Positions 1-11,406 of a stretch of 64,000 nt of DNA are shown here, piece after piece; position 1 is the first letter of the stretch, and the number at the start of each line of letters is the position of its first letter. Position numbers and translations under genes: made by a program. Under the pieces are notes generated by a model. The model searched no databases and had not been told where the DNA came from. It saw only the letters and a list, made by a program, of their open reading frames with translations. Source of the DNA: Pegea sp. RAD2-039 (Eukaryota > Chordata > Thaliacea > Salpida > Salpidae). Location: assembly GCA_034620365.1 (NCBI GenBank), contig JAQGEQ010000007.1, positions 62,001 to 126,000 on the forward strand. The letters run 5' to 3'.

Positions 1-960
1 ACTGGTGTACGAATCGGCAGCTCAGAATACAGCCCACAAAGTCTGAACTTTTTTTCCTAAACCAGCTGTAAATTGCTTGAACCGATACTCCATCAATAGA
101 TTTATTATTTAACGAGTATCTTTGGTCCTACACTTTGGCATTACTCTATCATCTGACTTTAAATAGCACAATTATGTTTCCAAAATCTTTGGAAAATCAT
201 TCAACCTTGTCTTCCTTATTATAAAGACCTTTAATTCTAAGAATCAATGTTTTTTTATCAATCTTTTCAAATTGTACTTACGTCCAATTCTTGAATACAA
301 TGTCAGTGCATGGATGCCATATCAAGTTAGTGATATCAAAAAAATCGAATCTGTTCAGGCCATATATACAAGATTAGTATGTAGGAAACTTAATATTAAA
401 TATGATAGTTATAAACATCGTCTCAGTCTTTTCAATTTAGATACTTTGGAAATCCGACGGATTAAATACGACTTAATTCTTATTTTTAAAATTTTCCACT
501 ATTTAATTGACATTCATTTTGATGATTTCTTTTCTATTAGTCCTTCCCCAAGTTATATTAAAGTAGACGACAGACATTACACGTTAATAAGCCTATATCA
601 CCTAGTACATCGGTCAGAGCAAATTTTTTCTCATAACGTACAATTAACACATGGAATTAGCTGCCATCAGACATTGCCATGTCGAAGTCACTAGTATTGT
701 TCAAGCAGAAGTTAAGCCGCTATGATATTTCCAATATTATCATTTCTAAACTGTGGTTTTTTTCTCTTTCTTATATTATTAACATTCGATGTAATTAATC
801 ACTGTTATATGTTTTAAATGATATCGAAATACCATGTGTTACATCTTTTACTTTCTATATTTTTGGCTAAATAGATGTTATTTTGAGAATGTGTGTTAGC
901 GAGAGGTGCTCTTTTCAGATACAGTTTGCATTTATTGAAATAATTAAACCGAAAAAATGC
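1..960 (+). mobile_element. 3' end of non-LTR (Jockey/CR1-like) retrotransposon, partial
   Basis: Nearly identical to 5276-6235. Positions 272-694 encode the region after the reverse-transcriptase core, including LRPILEYNVSAWMPY and a following segment with YTRLVCRK, typical of Jockey/CR1/RTE-type elements (family knowledge, no search done). The part before 272 is frame-broken against the right copy by small deletions near 50-60. The 5' part lies outside the window. The 3' part carries gtgtgttagcgagaggtgct near 890, a string found again near 6172 and, diverged, near 28600. Confidence 0.8.
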
Positions 961-1590
961 TGAAAAAATCAAAATATCTTGAAAAAGATTTAAATTTAGG
1001 AAGACTAATTCAAGTTGAAAATTTTTTGAGATTCAAAGATAATGCTGAAAAGAATAAGGTTAAAAATCAAAATATTTTTAAAACGTTTTAATTCTAGGAA
1101 AAGTAAAAAATAAAAAGCTTATGCGAAACTTTTTCACGAAATTATTTAGTTCAGTTTTCACCCTAAAAAGAAGATTTAGCACAAAGAGTTGAGTTGTATG
1201 AATGTAGAGATATGTTTAAGGCTGATATAGACATTATTTTATAAGAAACATTTATGAAATGTAATCAATCTAAAGTTTATTAATTAAAAATTGATAAACA
1301 TGAAATTAATACAATTATTGTAATTCCTTTTTCAGAACAGGAAATAAATAAATTTGAAAAGAGTATAAACAGAAATGAAGTTGTGATACACAACACTTAA
1401 AAAATACTTTTAGAAAAGAGGAGAGAATATAAAAACCTATCAATCTCTTAAAAATTTGTTTATAAATTATTGAAATTTTTTAATTAAACAATTGCGAAAA
1501 TTCTACTTTTATGTTTATTTATTTAAATTTCTGAACTTTAAAATATTTACATTTCATGAAATATCTTATAAACAAGTTCTTCTCAAAATC

Positions 1591-1602
1591 ATATATATAT
1601 AT
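1591..1602 (+). promoter_or_regulatory. TATA-like box of left secreted-protein gene
   Basis: An atatatatatat run about 250 bp upstream of the start codon is followed by a well conserved stretch (atcagctctaaaagc). The right copy has atatataaat at the same place (6981-6990). Position and conservation suggest a core promoter; the base composition makes TATA-like strings common, so this is tentative. The rest of 961-1844 is AT-rich with nothing else recognised. Confidence 0.35.
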
Positions 1603-1844
1603 CAGCTCTAAAAGCATATCTTCATTCAGTTCGTTTCTTCTTTTATTGTCGAAACTGAACAATTTTGCTTTTCTTCAAAAACTGCAAGCTTGCAAAACTG
1701 ATCATTAATTTTTCATGTCTATCTTTTAATCTATTTAAAAATTTTAACTTGAATTAGTTTTCCTAAATTTAAGTCTTTTTTAAGATATTTTGATTTTTTT
1801 CAGCATTTTTTTGGTTGATAAAAGTAAATATCTTAAAACTAACA

Positions 1845-2804
1845 ATGAAGCTAATTATTATGATGATTTTGTTGGCATCAGTCAATCTTTCATATCAGGT
1901 TTGTAACTTAAAATCAATTTATTTGTAAAAATATTCTTGCAGCTTTTTTTTTGTCATATTTTTATTGTTAAATTTCAAATATTAAAAAATTTACTTCTTA
2001 ATTTATTTATAAACAATTTTCTAAATATTTTTGTTTCAATTTCAGCTATTTGAAGTAAACGACATCTACGAAAATAGGCCATATCTTACTGCTGAGGTAT
2101 AAAACAACAATTTTTACTTTTCAAGTTGATTATGTTTATATAATTTAAATGTTCCATCTCATTATATGTCTTCAACTAGCTGATCTGTTCTCAATTAACA
2201 CAAATTTTATACTTTCTTCTTGTTTTTATAAAATGATAGCTTATGAATATTTTGAATGCTCTAAATCTAACCAAAAACTTGGTGCAGGAAGTTTAAAATC
2301 AACCTCCCTTTTTTCATCTTTACTATCAGTGCTTTTGTCACTTTACAGTTTACGGCATTAGTTGAACAACATACGATGATTTAACTACTGAATAAAGTAT
2401 ATTTTTTTATAAAATCTAATTTGAGCATCGTATCACTTTGATCAGTAAACTTAGTTTGATGACAATACCAATCTAAAAGCAATTTTACTTACAGAGAAAT
2501 CTTGTTTAGTATTTGAAAGAGCTTAAGAGATACTTAATTGTATCAACCGTTATTGAAGCTTCTATGATATCACAAAAATATGTTTAAAAACTTCTAACTT
2601 TTTCAGCAAGTCTTGGCAATATTCAATGATAAAACTGGTAAACTGAAAAACATCTTGCAAGGGAGAAACGTTTTGGTCGGTTCACCAGAGGGTTTTGTTG
2701 ATAGACTTGCTCATGAAACAAGTAAGAAAAGCAAAGAGAGTTTTGGATCAGTGTATATTAGAGGAAGGAAATATACTCCAAACGTTAGTCAGGAAGATAA
2801 TTAA
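1845..2804 (+). CDS. Small secreted protein, copy A (100 aa, 3 exons)
   Basis: Exons 1845-1898, 2046-2096 and 2607-2804, all phase 0, each bounded by GT and a T-rich CAG acceptor. The first exon encodes a classic signal peptide (MKLIIMMILLASVNLSYQ), followed by a mature protein of about 82 residues that is charged, rich in Lys and Glu, and without cysteine (includes LFEVNDIYENRPYLTAE and GSVYIRGRKYTPNVSQEDN). I do not recognise the family. Exon structure, splice sites and reading frame are conserved in copy B at 7236, which supports a real gene. A T-rich stretch ending in cag at 1803 suggests a spliced 5' leader. A poly(A) signal AATAAA is at 3041-3046. Likely secreted; function unknown. Confidence 0.8.
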
Positions 2805-3393
2805 TCTCTCAAAAAATTGCGACTTTCTGATTTTTCTCGCTTGAGACTTCTTCAGTAGTTCTTACATGAGCAAGATGTAATTTATTTAATCAACATTCTG
2901 TCGATTATTATTTCTTTATTCTTTTAATATAACTTTGATTTAGGTAACCTACTGTACATTTTACTCATAATTACAAATATTCTGATAAAAATAATTCTGT
3001 TGTAAAACCTTTCACCTTTATATGAATTTATATAATCATTAATAAAATAATATTAAAAAATTTGATTGTATATTTATCTATTTATATTTTTTAAATAGGA
3101 GACAATTGATGAAAACTAGATAGATGTGTTATTCATTAGTTATAAAAAGTGAAGTTATTTTCAAATTGATTTTTAGAAACAACTAAGTTTTGAAAAATTG
3201 TATTGATACTTAAATAGAAATCAGATGAATGTTTAAAGACTTTTTTATTGACAGTTGGAAACATCTATTGATAGCTATCTTTAGTTGTGTAGTTTAAAAT
3301 AAAACGTTAGTACTACGGTAAACTCCAAAGACCATGAAAAAATAAGAAAGTCAGTACTAAAAAGTTTTAATTTTTTATTAAGTTTAGATAAAC

Positions 3394-3488
3394 ATGAAAC
3401 CAGGAACCTCCCAAGGTGACTCGTTAACGTTGATGCTCTTCTACATCATTTTAATGATATCATTTAAACTACGAGACAGAGTACAAAG
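3394..3488 (+). pseudogene. Reverse-transcriptase motif fragment
   Basis: A short reading frame begins KPGTSQGDSLTLMLFYIIL, which resembles the G-x-x-QGD-x-L-x-x-LLF motif of reverse transcriptases. A similar fragment occurs at 8781-8876. In the left copy it runs directly into the retrotransposon at about 3489; in the right copy it runs into unrelated DNA. It is probably a relic of a second retroelement. The preceding 2805-3393 is the AT-rich 3' flank of the secreted-protein gene. Confidence 0.4.
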
Positions 3489-6235
3489 TCAAAATTCAAA
3501 GTCCAAAGTTTATCGTTTTATATGTACCTATCTACCACCCTCTAAAGCTAATGATGAGGTTACTGTTAAGGCCTTATTGAAGGTTCTGAAGAGTGTTGTG
3601 TGTCCTAAGTTATATATTTTTGGGGATTTTAATTTTGGTAAAATTAATTGGAACAACCCGAATTTAGCATTTAGTGGAAAATCCTTTTACTTGGGTAGCG
3701 ATAATACTAATTCACCCTTTCTAAGTCATTCCTTTGTAAGCTTTCTCAATGCCAATAATCTATCTCAAATGGTTACTTTTCCGACCCAAGTTAGTGGTAA
3801 TACTTTGGATCTTCTTATCATATCAAAACCCGAGAACATTATCTACGTTGATCAAAAAGAACCTTTTGCTTTGACATGCGATCATATTATGATTGAATTC
3901 AAGCTCCACCAAACTTTTTTATGAACGTTAAAACTTCAAGCAAAAGAAATTCTTATTGTGGAATTTATAATGGCATTAACAAGTTTCTATCAGATGTTGA
4001 CCGGATTTCTGTTTTCAACTCTTCCGAAGACATCAATACTATTTAGTCAAGGTTTACTAACATCGTTAAAGAGTCAATCGAAAAATTCTTACCTTTTGAT
4101 AGAGCCAACAAAATACCACATTTGCCTAGATTTTTAAGGAATTTACAACATTTAAAAAACTTCCTATACAAACAAACTAAAACAGACCCTTCCATTAAAT
4201 CTCTGTACAAAGATCTTTGTATAGTTTACAAGAAATCTATTTTCAATTTCTATTTGGGAAGAGAAAGTGCAGTCTTATCTTCCCTTTGCAAGAAAACGTT
4301 TTTTGGTTTCATAAATCGCAAGCTTAAGGCGAGATCTCTAATTGATAACAGCGACCAGCTTGTGATGGAACCAGAAAATAAAGCTGAGTTGCTAAGCAAT
4401 CAGTTTAACAGCGTTTTCATAACCGATGATGGCAATAATCCTTCTCTCTCCTACTCCGACATTATTACAAATGTCTCTGAGATGTGAGATCTTGACATAA
4501 CGGTCAATATGGTATCTAAGGCTATTTCTTCTTTAAAATCATCAGTTTCTAACACCCCAGATCAGAACCCAGCATTTTATTTAAGAAAAACTAATTCCTT
4601 TTTTTCACTACCTTTATCGCTTTTCTTTAACATAACTCTGAGGCGAGGAAGAGTTCCACAAATTTGGAAGAAAGCTATTATTAGAACATTTCAAAAAAAG
4701 GATCCTAGAAACACTGCACTTAACTACAGACCAGTTTCGCTAATTACAGCTATCTACAGAACTCAAAAGCATATCATTCACAATCATATGACCAGTCATT
4801 TGATGGAGCACCATCTAATATCTGATGTCCAACATGGTTTTGTGAAACAGAGATCTTCCCTGACTCAATATCGCACTTTTCTTAATGAACTTACAGCTCA
4901 TTAAGAAAAGTAACACTCCTTTTGACATCATATACCTCGATTTTGCTAAGACGTTTGATTCTGTCACACACTAGGTTCGTTATTGTATTGAAAAACTTAC
5001 AAATCAACAGCTTTATCTTACAGTGGATTGAAGATTACCTATCTGGTAGAACCCAACAAACTCGTGTAAAAAGATCTTTATCTACTTCTGTTCAAATCAC
5101 TAGTGGTGTTCCTCAGGGTTCTGTTCTGGGTCCCCTTCTTTTTTAATTCTCATCGAAGACCTTATCAGAAGATTAGTAGCAGTAGATGATGTCAGAGTGT
5201 TTGTGTATGCAGATGATATCAAGCTATTATCTTGTAATCGTTCAAAACTTCAAACTGCACTACACACTGTAGAAAACTGGTCTACGAATTGGCAGCTCAG
5301 AATACAGCCCACAAAGTCTGAACTTATAACTTTTTCTCGTAAAACCAGCTGTAAATTGCTTGAACCGATACTCCATCAATAGATTTATTATTTAACGAAT
5401 ATCTTCGGTCCTAGGCCTTGGCATTACTCTATCATCTGACTTTAAATAGCACAATTATGTTTCCAAAATCTTTGGAAAATCATTCAACCTTGTCTTCCTT
5501 ATTATAAAGACCTTTAATTCTAAGAATCAATGTTTTTTTATCAATCTTTTCAAATTGTACTTACGTCCAATTCTTGAATACAATGTCAGTGCATGGATGC
5601 CATATCAAGTTAGTGATATCAAAAAAATCGAATCTGTCCAGGCCATATATACAAGATTAGTATGTAGGAAACTTAATATTAAATATGATAGTTATAAACA
5701 TCGTCTCAGTCTTTTCAATTTAGATACTTTGGAAATCCGACAGATTAAATACGACTTAATTATTAATTTCAAAATTATCCACAATTTAATTGACATTCAT
5801 TTTGATGATTTGTTTTCCATTAGTCCTTCCCCAAGTTATATTAAAGCAGACGACAGACATTACACGTTAATAAGCCTATATCACCTAGTACATCGGTCAA
5901 AGCAAATTTTTTCTCATAACGTACAATTAATATATGGAATCAGCTGCCATCAGACATTGCCATGTCGAAGTCACTCGTATTGTTCAAGCAGAAGTTAAGC
6001 CGCTATGATATTTCCAATATTATCATTTCTAAACTGTGGTTTTTTTCTCTTTCTTATATTATTAACATTCGATGTAATTAATCACTGTTATATGTTTTAA
6101 ATGATATCGAAATACCATGTGTTACATCTTTTACTTTCTATATATTTGGCTAAATAGATGTTATTTTGAGAATGTGTGTTAGCGAGAGGTGCTCTTTTCA
6201 GATACAGTTTGCATTTATTGAAATAATTAAACCGA
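3489..6235 (+). mobile_element. Decayed 5'-truncated non-LTR retrotransposon (Jockey/CR1-like)
   Basis: Broken frames run in order: an apurinic-endonuclease-like segment at 3490-3920 (LYIFGDFNFGKINW, and a later TCDHIMIEF-type end); a linker at 4122-4487; the start of the reverse transcriptase at 4509-4904 (LNYRPVSLITAIY, HGFVKQRSS); a segment with DIIYLDFAKTFDSV near 4926; SGVPQGSVLGPLLF at 5101-5146; and the catalytic VYADDIKLL near 5203. The C-terminal extension is at 5555-5998. Stops at about 3922, 4485, 4902, 4970 and 5144, plus frameshifts, make it non-autonomous. The 3' end is duplicated at 1-960. It sits between the two gene copies, so it is part of the tandem unit. Confidence 0.85.
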
Positions 6236-6980
6236 AAAAATGCTGAAAAAATCAAAATATCTTGAAAAAGATTTAAATTTAGGAAGACTAACTCAAGTTG
6301 AAAATTTTTTGAGATTCAAAGATAATGCTGAAAAGAATAAGGTTAAAAATCAAAATATTTTTAAAACGTTTTAATTTTAGGAAAAGTAAAAAATAAAAGG
6401 CTTAAGCGAAACTTTTTCACTAAATTATTTAGTTCAGTTTTCACCCAAAAAAGAAGACGTAGCATAAAGTGTTGAGTTGTATGAATGTAGAGATATGTTT
6501 AAAGCTGATATAAACATTATTTTATAAGAAACATTTATGAAATGTAATCAATCTAAAGTTTATTAATTAAAAATTGATAAACATGAAATTAATACAATTA
6601 TTGTAATTCCTTATTCAGAACAGGAAATAATTAAATTTGAAAAGAGTATAAACAGAAAATGTTTGTTATCTTTTATATGATTAACATCAGGTCATGATTT
6701 TTAAAGAAAAATTGTTTTATTTTAAGAATTATAAAAGTACTTTCACAGTGAGGTTTGTGTTTTGAAGTTTCGATACATAACACTTAAAAAATACTTTTAG
6801 AAAATAGGAGAGAATATAAAAACCTATCAACCTCTTAAAAATTTGTTTACAAATTAATGAAATTTTTTAATTAAACAATTGCGAAAAATCTACTTCTTTT
6901 ATGTTTATTTATTTAAATTTCTGAACTTTAAAATATTTACATTTCATGAAATATCTTATAAACAAGTTCTTCTCAAAATC

Positions 6981-6990
6981 ATATATAAAT
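6981..6990 (+). promoter_or_regulatory. TATA-like box of right secreted-protein gene
   Basis: The string atatataaat sits about 250 bp before the start codon, in a conserved context matching 1591-1602. The remainder of 6236-7235 is AT-rich 5' flank, including about 100 bp near 6660-6780 missing from the left copy. Confidence 0.35.
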
Positions 6991-7235
6991 ATCAGCTCTA
7001 AAAGCATATCTTCATTCAGTTCGTTTCTTCTTTTATTGTCGAAACTGAACAATTTTGCTTTTCTTCAAAAACTGCAAGCTTGCAAAACTGATAATTAATT
7101 TTTCATGTCTATCTTTTAATCTATTTAAAAATTTTAACTTGAATTAGTTTTCCTAAATTTAAATCTTTTTTAAGATATTTTGATTTTTTTTCAGCATTTT
7201 TTTGGTTGATAAAAGTAAATATCTTAAAACTAACA

Positions 7236-8190
7236 ATGAAGATAATTATTATGATGATTTTGTTGGCATCAGTCAATCTTTCATATCAGGTTTGTAACTT
7301 AAAATCAATTTATTTGTAGAAATATTCTTGCAGCTTTTTTTGTCATATTTTTATTGTTAAATTTCAAATATTAAAAAAATTTACTTCTTAATTTATTTAT
7401 AAACAATTTTCTAAATATTTTTGTTTCAATTTCAGCTATTTGAAGTAAACGACATCTACGAAAATAGGCCATATCTTACTGCTGAGGTATAGATCAACAA
7501 TTTTTACTTTTCAAGTTGATTATGTTTATATAATTTAAATGTTTTATCACATTATATGTCTTCAACTAGCTGATCTGTTCTCCATTAACACAAATTTTAT
7601 ACTTTCTTCTTGTTTTTATAAAATGATTGATTATGAATATTTTGAATGCTCTAAATCTAACCAAAAACTTGGTGCAGGAAGTTTAAACTCAACCTCTCTT
7701 TTTCATCTTTACTATCAGTGCTTTTGTCACTTTACTGTTTACGGCATTAGTTGAACAACATACGATGATTTAACTACTGAATAAAGTATATATTTTTTAA
7801 TCCAATTTAAACATCGTATCACTTTGATCAGTAAACTTCGTTTGACGACAATACCAATCTAAAAGCAATTTTACCTACAAAGAAATCTTGTTTAGTATTT
7901 GAAAGAGCTTAAGAGATACTTAACTGTATCAACCGTTATTGAAGCTTCTATGATATCACAAAAATATGTTTAAAAACTTCTAACTTTTTCAGCAAGTCTT
8001 GGCACATTTCAATGATAAAACTGGTAAACTGAAAGAAATCTTGCAAGGGAGAAACGTTTTGGTCGGTTCACCAGAGGATTTTGTTGATAAACTTGCTCAA
8101 GAAACAAGTAAGAAAAGCAAAGAGAGTTTTGGATCAGTGTATATTAGAGGAAGGAAATATACTCCAAACGTTAGTCAGGAAGATAATTAA
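7236..8190 (+). CDS. Small secreted protein, copy B (100 aa, 3 exons)
   Basis: Exons 7236-7289, 7436-7486 and 7993-8190, all phase 0, exactly parallel to copy A. The signal peptide is MKIIIMMILLASVNLSYQ. It differs from copy A at six residues (L3I, I to H, N to E, G to D, R to K, H to Q), produced by nine nucleotide changes; no silent change is seen in the 300 coding bases. Intron 2 differs by many more sites. A poly(A) signal AATAAA is at 8427-8432. Family not recognised; likely secreted. Being intact in both copies argues that both are, or were recently, functional. Confidence 0.8.
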
Positions 8191-8876
8191 TCTCTCAAAA
8201 AATTGTGACTTTCTGATTTTTCTCGCTTGAGACTTCTTCAGTGGTTCTTACATGAGCAAGATGTAATTTATTTAATCAACATTCTGTCGATTATTATTTC
8301 TTTAATCTTTTAATATAACTTTGATTTAGGTAACCTACTGTACATTTTACTCATAATTACAAATATTCTGATAAAAATAATTCTGTTGTAAAACCTTTCA
8401 CCTTTATATGAATTTATATAATCATTAATAAAATAATATCAAAAAACTGAATGTGTATTTATTTATTTCTTTGTATTTCTTAAGTAAGAGACAATTGATG
8501 AAAACTAGATAGATGTGTTATTTATTAGTTATAAAAAGTGAAGTTATTTTTAAATTAATTTTAGAAACAACTAAGTTTTGAAAAATTGTATTGATACTTA
8601 AATAGAAATCAGATGAATGTTTAAAGACTTTTTTATTGACAGTTGGAAACATCTATTGATAGCTATCTTTAGTTGTGTAGTTTAAAATAAAACGTTAGTA
8701 CTACGGTAAACTCCAAAACCATGAAAAAATAAGAGAGTCAGTACTACAAAGTTTTAGTTGTGTATTAAGTTTAGATAAACATGAAACCAGGAACCTCCCA
8801 AGGTGACTTGTTAACGTTAATGCTTTTCTACATCACTTTGATAACAGAATTTAAACTACGAGACAGAGTACAAGGT

Positions 8877-10536
8877 GGATATAAGCATTCAATAAAACAG
8901 TATTTATAGTATACCAATATATATTTAGGTGACTAAAAACCTATTGTAAAAACGACTCATTGGTACAAGAGTTAGTGATTACACTAATACACATTCATAT
9001 ATTAGATTGAATTTTGATGTAACAAACTGTGGAAACGTTACCCTAAAACGGGGTAAGAAAAACCAAGCCACTGGTTGAGATAGAGATCGAGGTAGCGAGA
9101 GGTATCTGACGCACAAAGATAAAAGAAGGCAACCTACTATATAATCTAACGTAATCTTAATAATAAAAGTTTATTTATTCAGGTAAATATTAACCTGGAT
9201 TTATTAATTCATCGTATGTTTTTCTAACTTACAAATTGCTAATTAGAAATTGCAATTAGTTTAACCTAACAAAAGCGGAGAGGTTTGTATAGCTGTAAAT
9301 ATAGCATTTACATAATTCTAGTACATAGTATTCGAACAAGAGAAAGATATATTCAATGTCCCTTGAGACCATTTATTAAAAGGAGATATAGAAGTTGTTT
9401 ACTGGTTGTTAAATGGTGTTGATAGTTAGTTTACTGATTATTTTACTGACTTCAACTTGTATTGAGAGTTAAAAAGCTGGAAATAGTTAAACAAAAAGGA
9501 AAACGAAATTAAAAACAGAAGAGAAAAGATTTAAAGATGTTGTCACACCTAAAACTTGAGAAAAATATAGATTGACTTTAGCAAAAACTTAAAAAGCTCA
9601 ATTAAAAAAAAAACAGAATATGACGTTGGTGAAAAATAAAAAAACAGATAACAAAAAAAATATTAATTTTAAAATAAAAAATGTTTAAAAAGTAGGGTAG
9701 GCGGAAGGATGTTAAAAGTACTAAATGTAATTGTAACTGAAGCTGATTAATCTTGTTATTATAGAAGCTGTGATCAGTAAGTTCCAACAATTAAACTTTT
9801 CAAAATACACAAACTTTGTTTTTCGAATTGTAAAATTGGTAGTGATGATTTCAACTAATGAAAGTTAATAAAGGTCCTGCACTTGCTGTAAATCTAACAT
9901 TTGCACAGAAAATTGTTCTGTGATAAATTACACTTTAAAGAAAGATATTAATTTACGATTTTTAAAATAAATTTATTCTTACAATAAATTAACCGCAATT
10001 ATTTGCATCTACTAAACCAAAAAAGACCTTATTTCGATAAATATTAAATTAATAAACATTCAATTGAACAAAAATTTTGTTGAATATCAAATATTAACAT
10101 AGTTTAAAGCCTAAAGTTTTAAAGGTTAAACTTCAAAATGCAGGCAAAAACATTCCTTTGAAATTATGGAATACTTAAATTCATTTTTCATTATATTGAC
10201 TTCAGTTAGTGATCTCTACTACTAATCTAAAATGAATGATGAGCTATTTCAAAATTAAAATCTGAGATTTGTAAGAGATTAAACAATCTACTATATCACC
10301 ACTATATCTGACTATATGAAGTGACTTAAAAATTTAATGAAAAAAAGGTTACAACGACAAAATTTTTTAAAATTTAAACAATTTTAACTTAGCAGGTAAG
10401 TATCTGAAAACTTCAATTACCAAAAAATATCAAAAATATATTTTAGGCAAAAACTTTCTCCTCAGTCTTCTGTAAGCTTGTATTAACATACCGAGCAAAA
10501 AAAGTTTTAAATTAAAACAGTCTTTTCTTTAGAAGC
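8877..10536. other. Intergenic DNA, no gene seen
   Basis: AT-rich unique sequence after the right duplication boundary. I see no credible reading frame, RNA gene or repeat. The short minus-strand frame at 9602-9790 is Phe/Ile-rich translation of A/T runs. Confidence 0.6.
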
Positions 10537-11406
10537 ATGAAAACTTTAAAAGGAATTCTGGTGATTGTATTATTATTGAGCTTTGTTTATTGTGATGATC
10601 AAATTACAGAAACAAAGCTGATAAAATGGCTAAGAACTATGGGTGGAAGACGAGCAGAGTTCCAACAAAAAGCTGATGTCATTCAAACTTCCAAGCTAAA
10701 ACTTCCGACAGGAAAAGGTAAAACTACTTATTTTGTGTCTTACTGATTGGTTATTGGTTGTTTTATTGCATGGTTCTAAAGAAAATTGGTAAAAAGCAAT
10801 TTAATCAATTATTTCACTTAAAACTGCCGATAACAACTAATACAGCTTTTAAAATAAACAAAAACCAAATTGATTGCAGAAACTAAAAGTAAAATTTAAC
10901 CACAATTCAATATAATAATTATATATAAGTTAACAGTGTATAAATTAAGTGTCTTTGTCATTAATTCTTTATGAATAGTAGAAAATCTATGACCACATTT
11001 ATTTATATCTTTTGCAGCTTGCATACACGATTCAGATTGTCCGGCTAATTACATGTGCTTGGATATGGTAGCAATAACTAAAGATTATCTTATAAATGTT
11101 AATGCATTTGAACAGTTTGAAATAATTACTCAAAAAAGTAATATTGAAGGAAAAGAATGTTGGCGTGATCCTACAGATGCACTTGAATCTATTTCTGCTA
11201 GCGAAATACTTAAACAAATAATTGCTAGTAAAGCTCGACTTCGTAAAATATGCGTATATCTGGAAGAACATTATATTCGTCTTGAAGTTCCCACTGCTTT
11301 ACTGAATGAGTTTACTGATAACACCGTTATTAAATCAAAGATACCATCTATTCGAAGTTCACAGTTAGGTTTGAGTTTCTTGGAAAAAACCTCTATTTCT
11401 ACATAA
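10537..11406 (+). CDS. Secreted cysteine-containing protein (189 aa, 2 exons)
   Basis: Exon 1 is 10537-10717 (ending in phase 1 at a GTAAAA donor) and exon 2 is 11018-11406 after tcttttgcag. The joined protein starts with a signal peptide (MKTLKGILVIVLLLSFVYC). Near residues 62-73 it has CIHDSDCPANYMC, a C-x5-C-x5-C cluster like that opening Dickkopf- or EB-type cysteine modules, then C-W near 99 and one more Cys near the middle of exon 2. The rest is helical and charged. I do not recognise the family; cysteines are too few for a full Dickkopf domain. An acceptor-like tctttag lies just before the start codon. A poly(A) signal is at 11473-11478. Likely extracellular. Confidence 0.7.

Larger units (their letters stand above)
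1..3488. repeat. Left copy of tandem segmental duplication (about 5.3 kb period)
   Basis: Positions 1-3488 align with 5276-8876, the offset growing from about 5276 to 5387 because of indels, including about 100 bp present only in the right copy near 6660-6780. Each copy holds, in order, the 3' part of a non-LTR retrotransposon, an AT-rich 5' flank, a three-exon secreted-protein gene and its 3' flank ending in a short reverse-transcriptase-like fragment. The copies diverge at about 3488/8876, just after a shared gagtacaa. The left copy is cut by the window edge, so the array may continue upstream. Confidence 0.9.
5276..8876. repeat. Right copy of tandem segmental duplication
   Basis: Partner of 1-3488. 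It begins inside the retrotransposon at a stretch matching the first bases of the window and ends at about 8876, after which the sequence is unique. Divergence judged by eye is a few percent in the introns and flanks. Confidence 0.9.
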
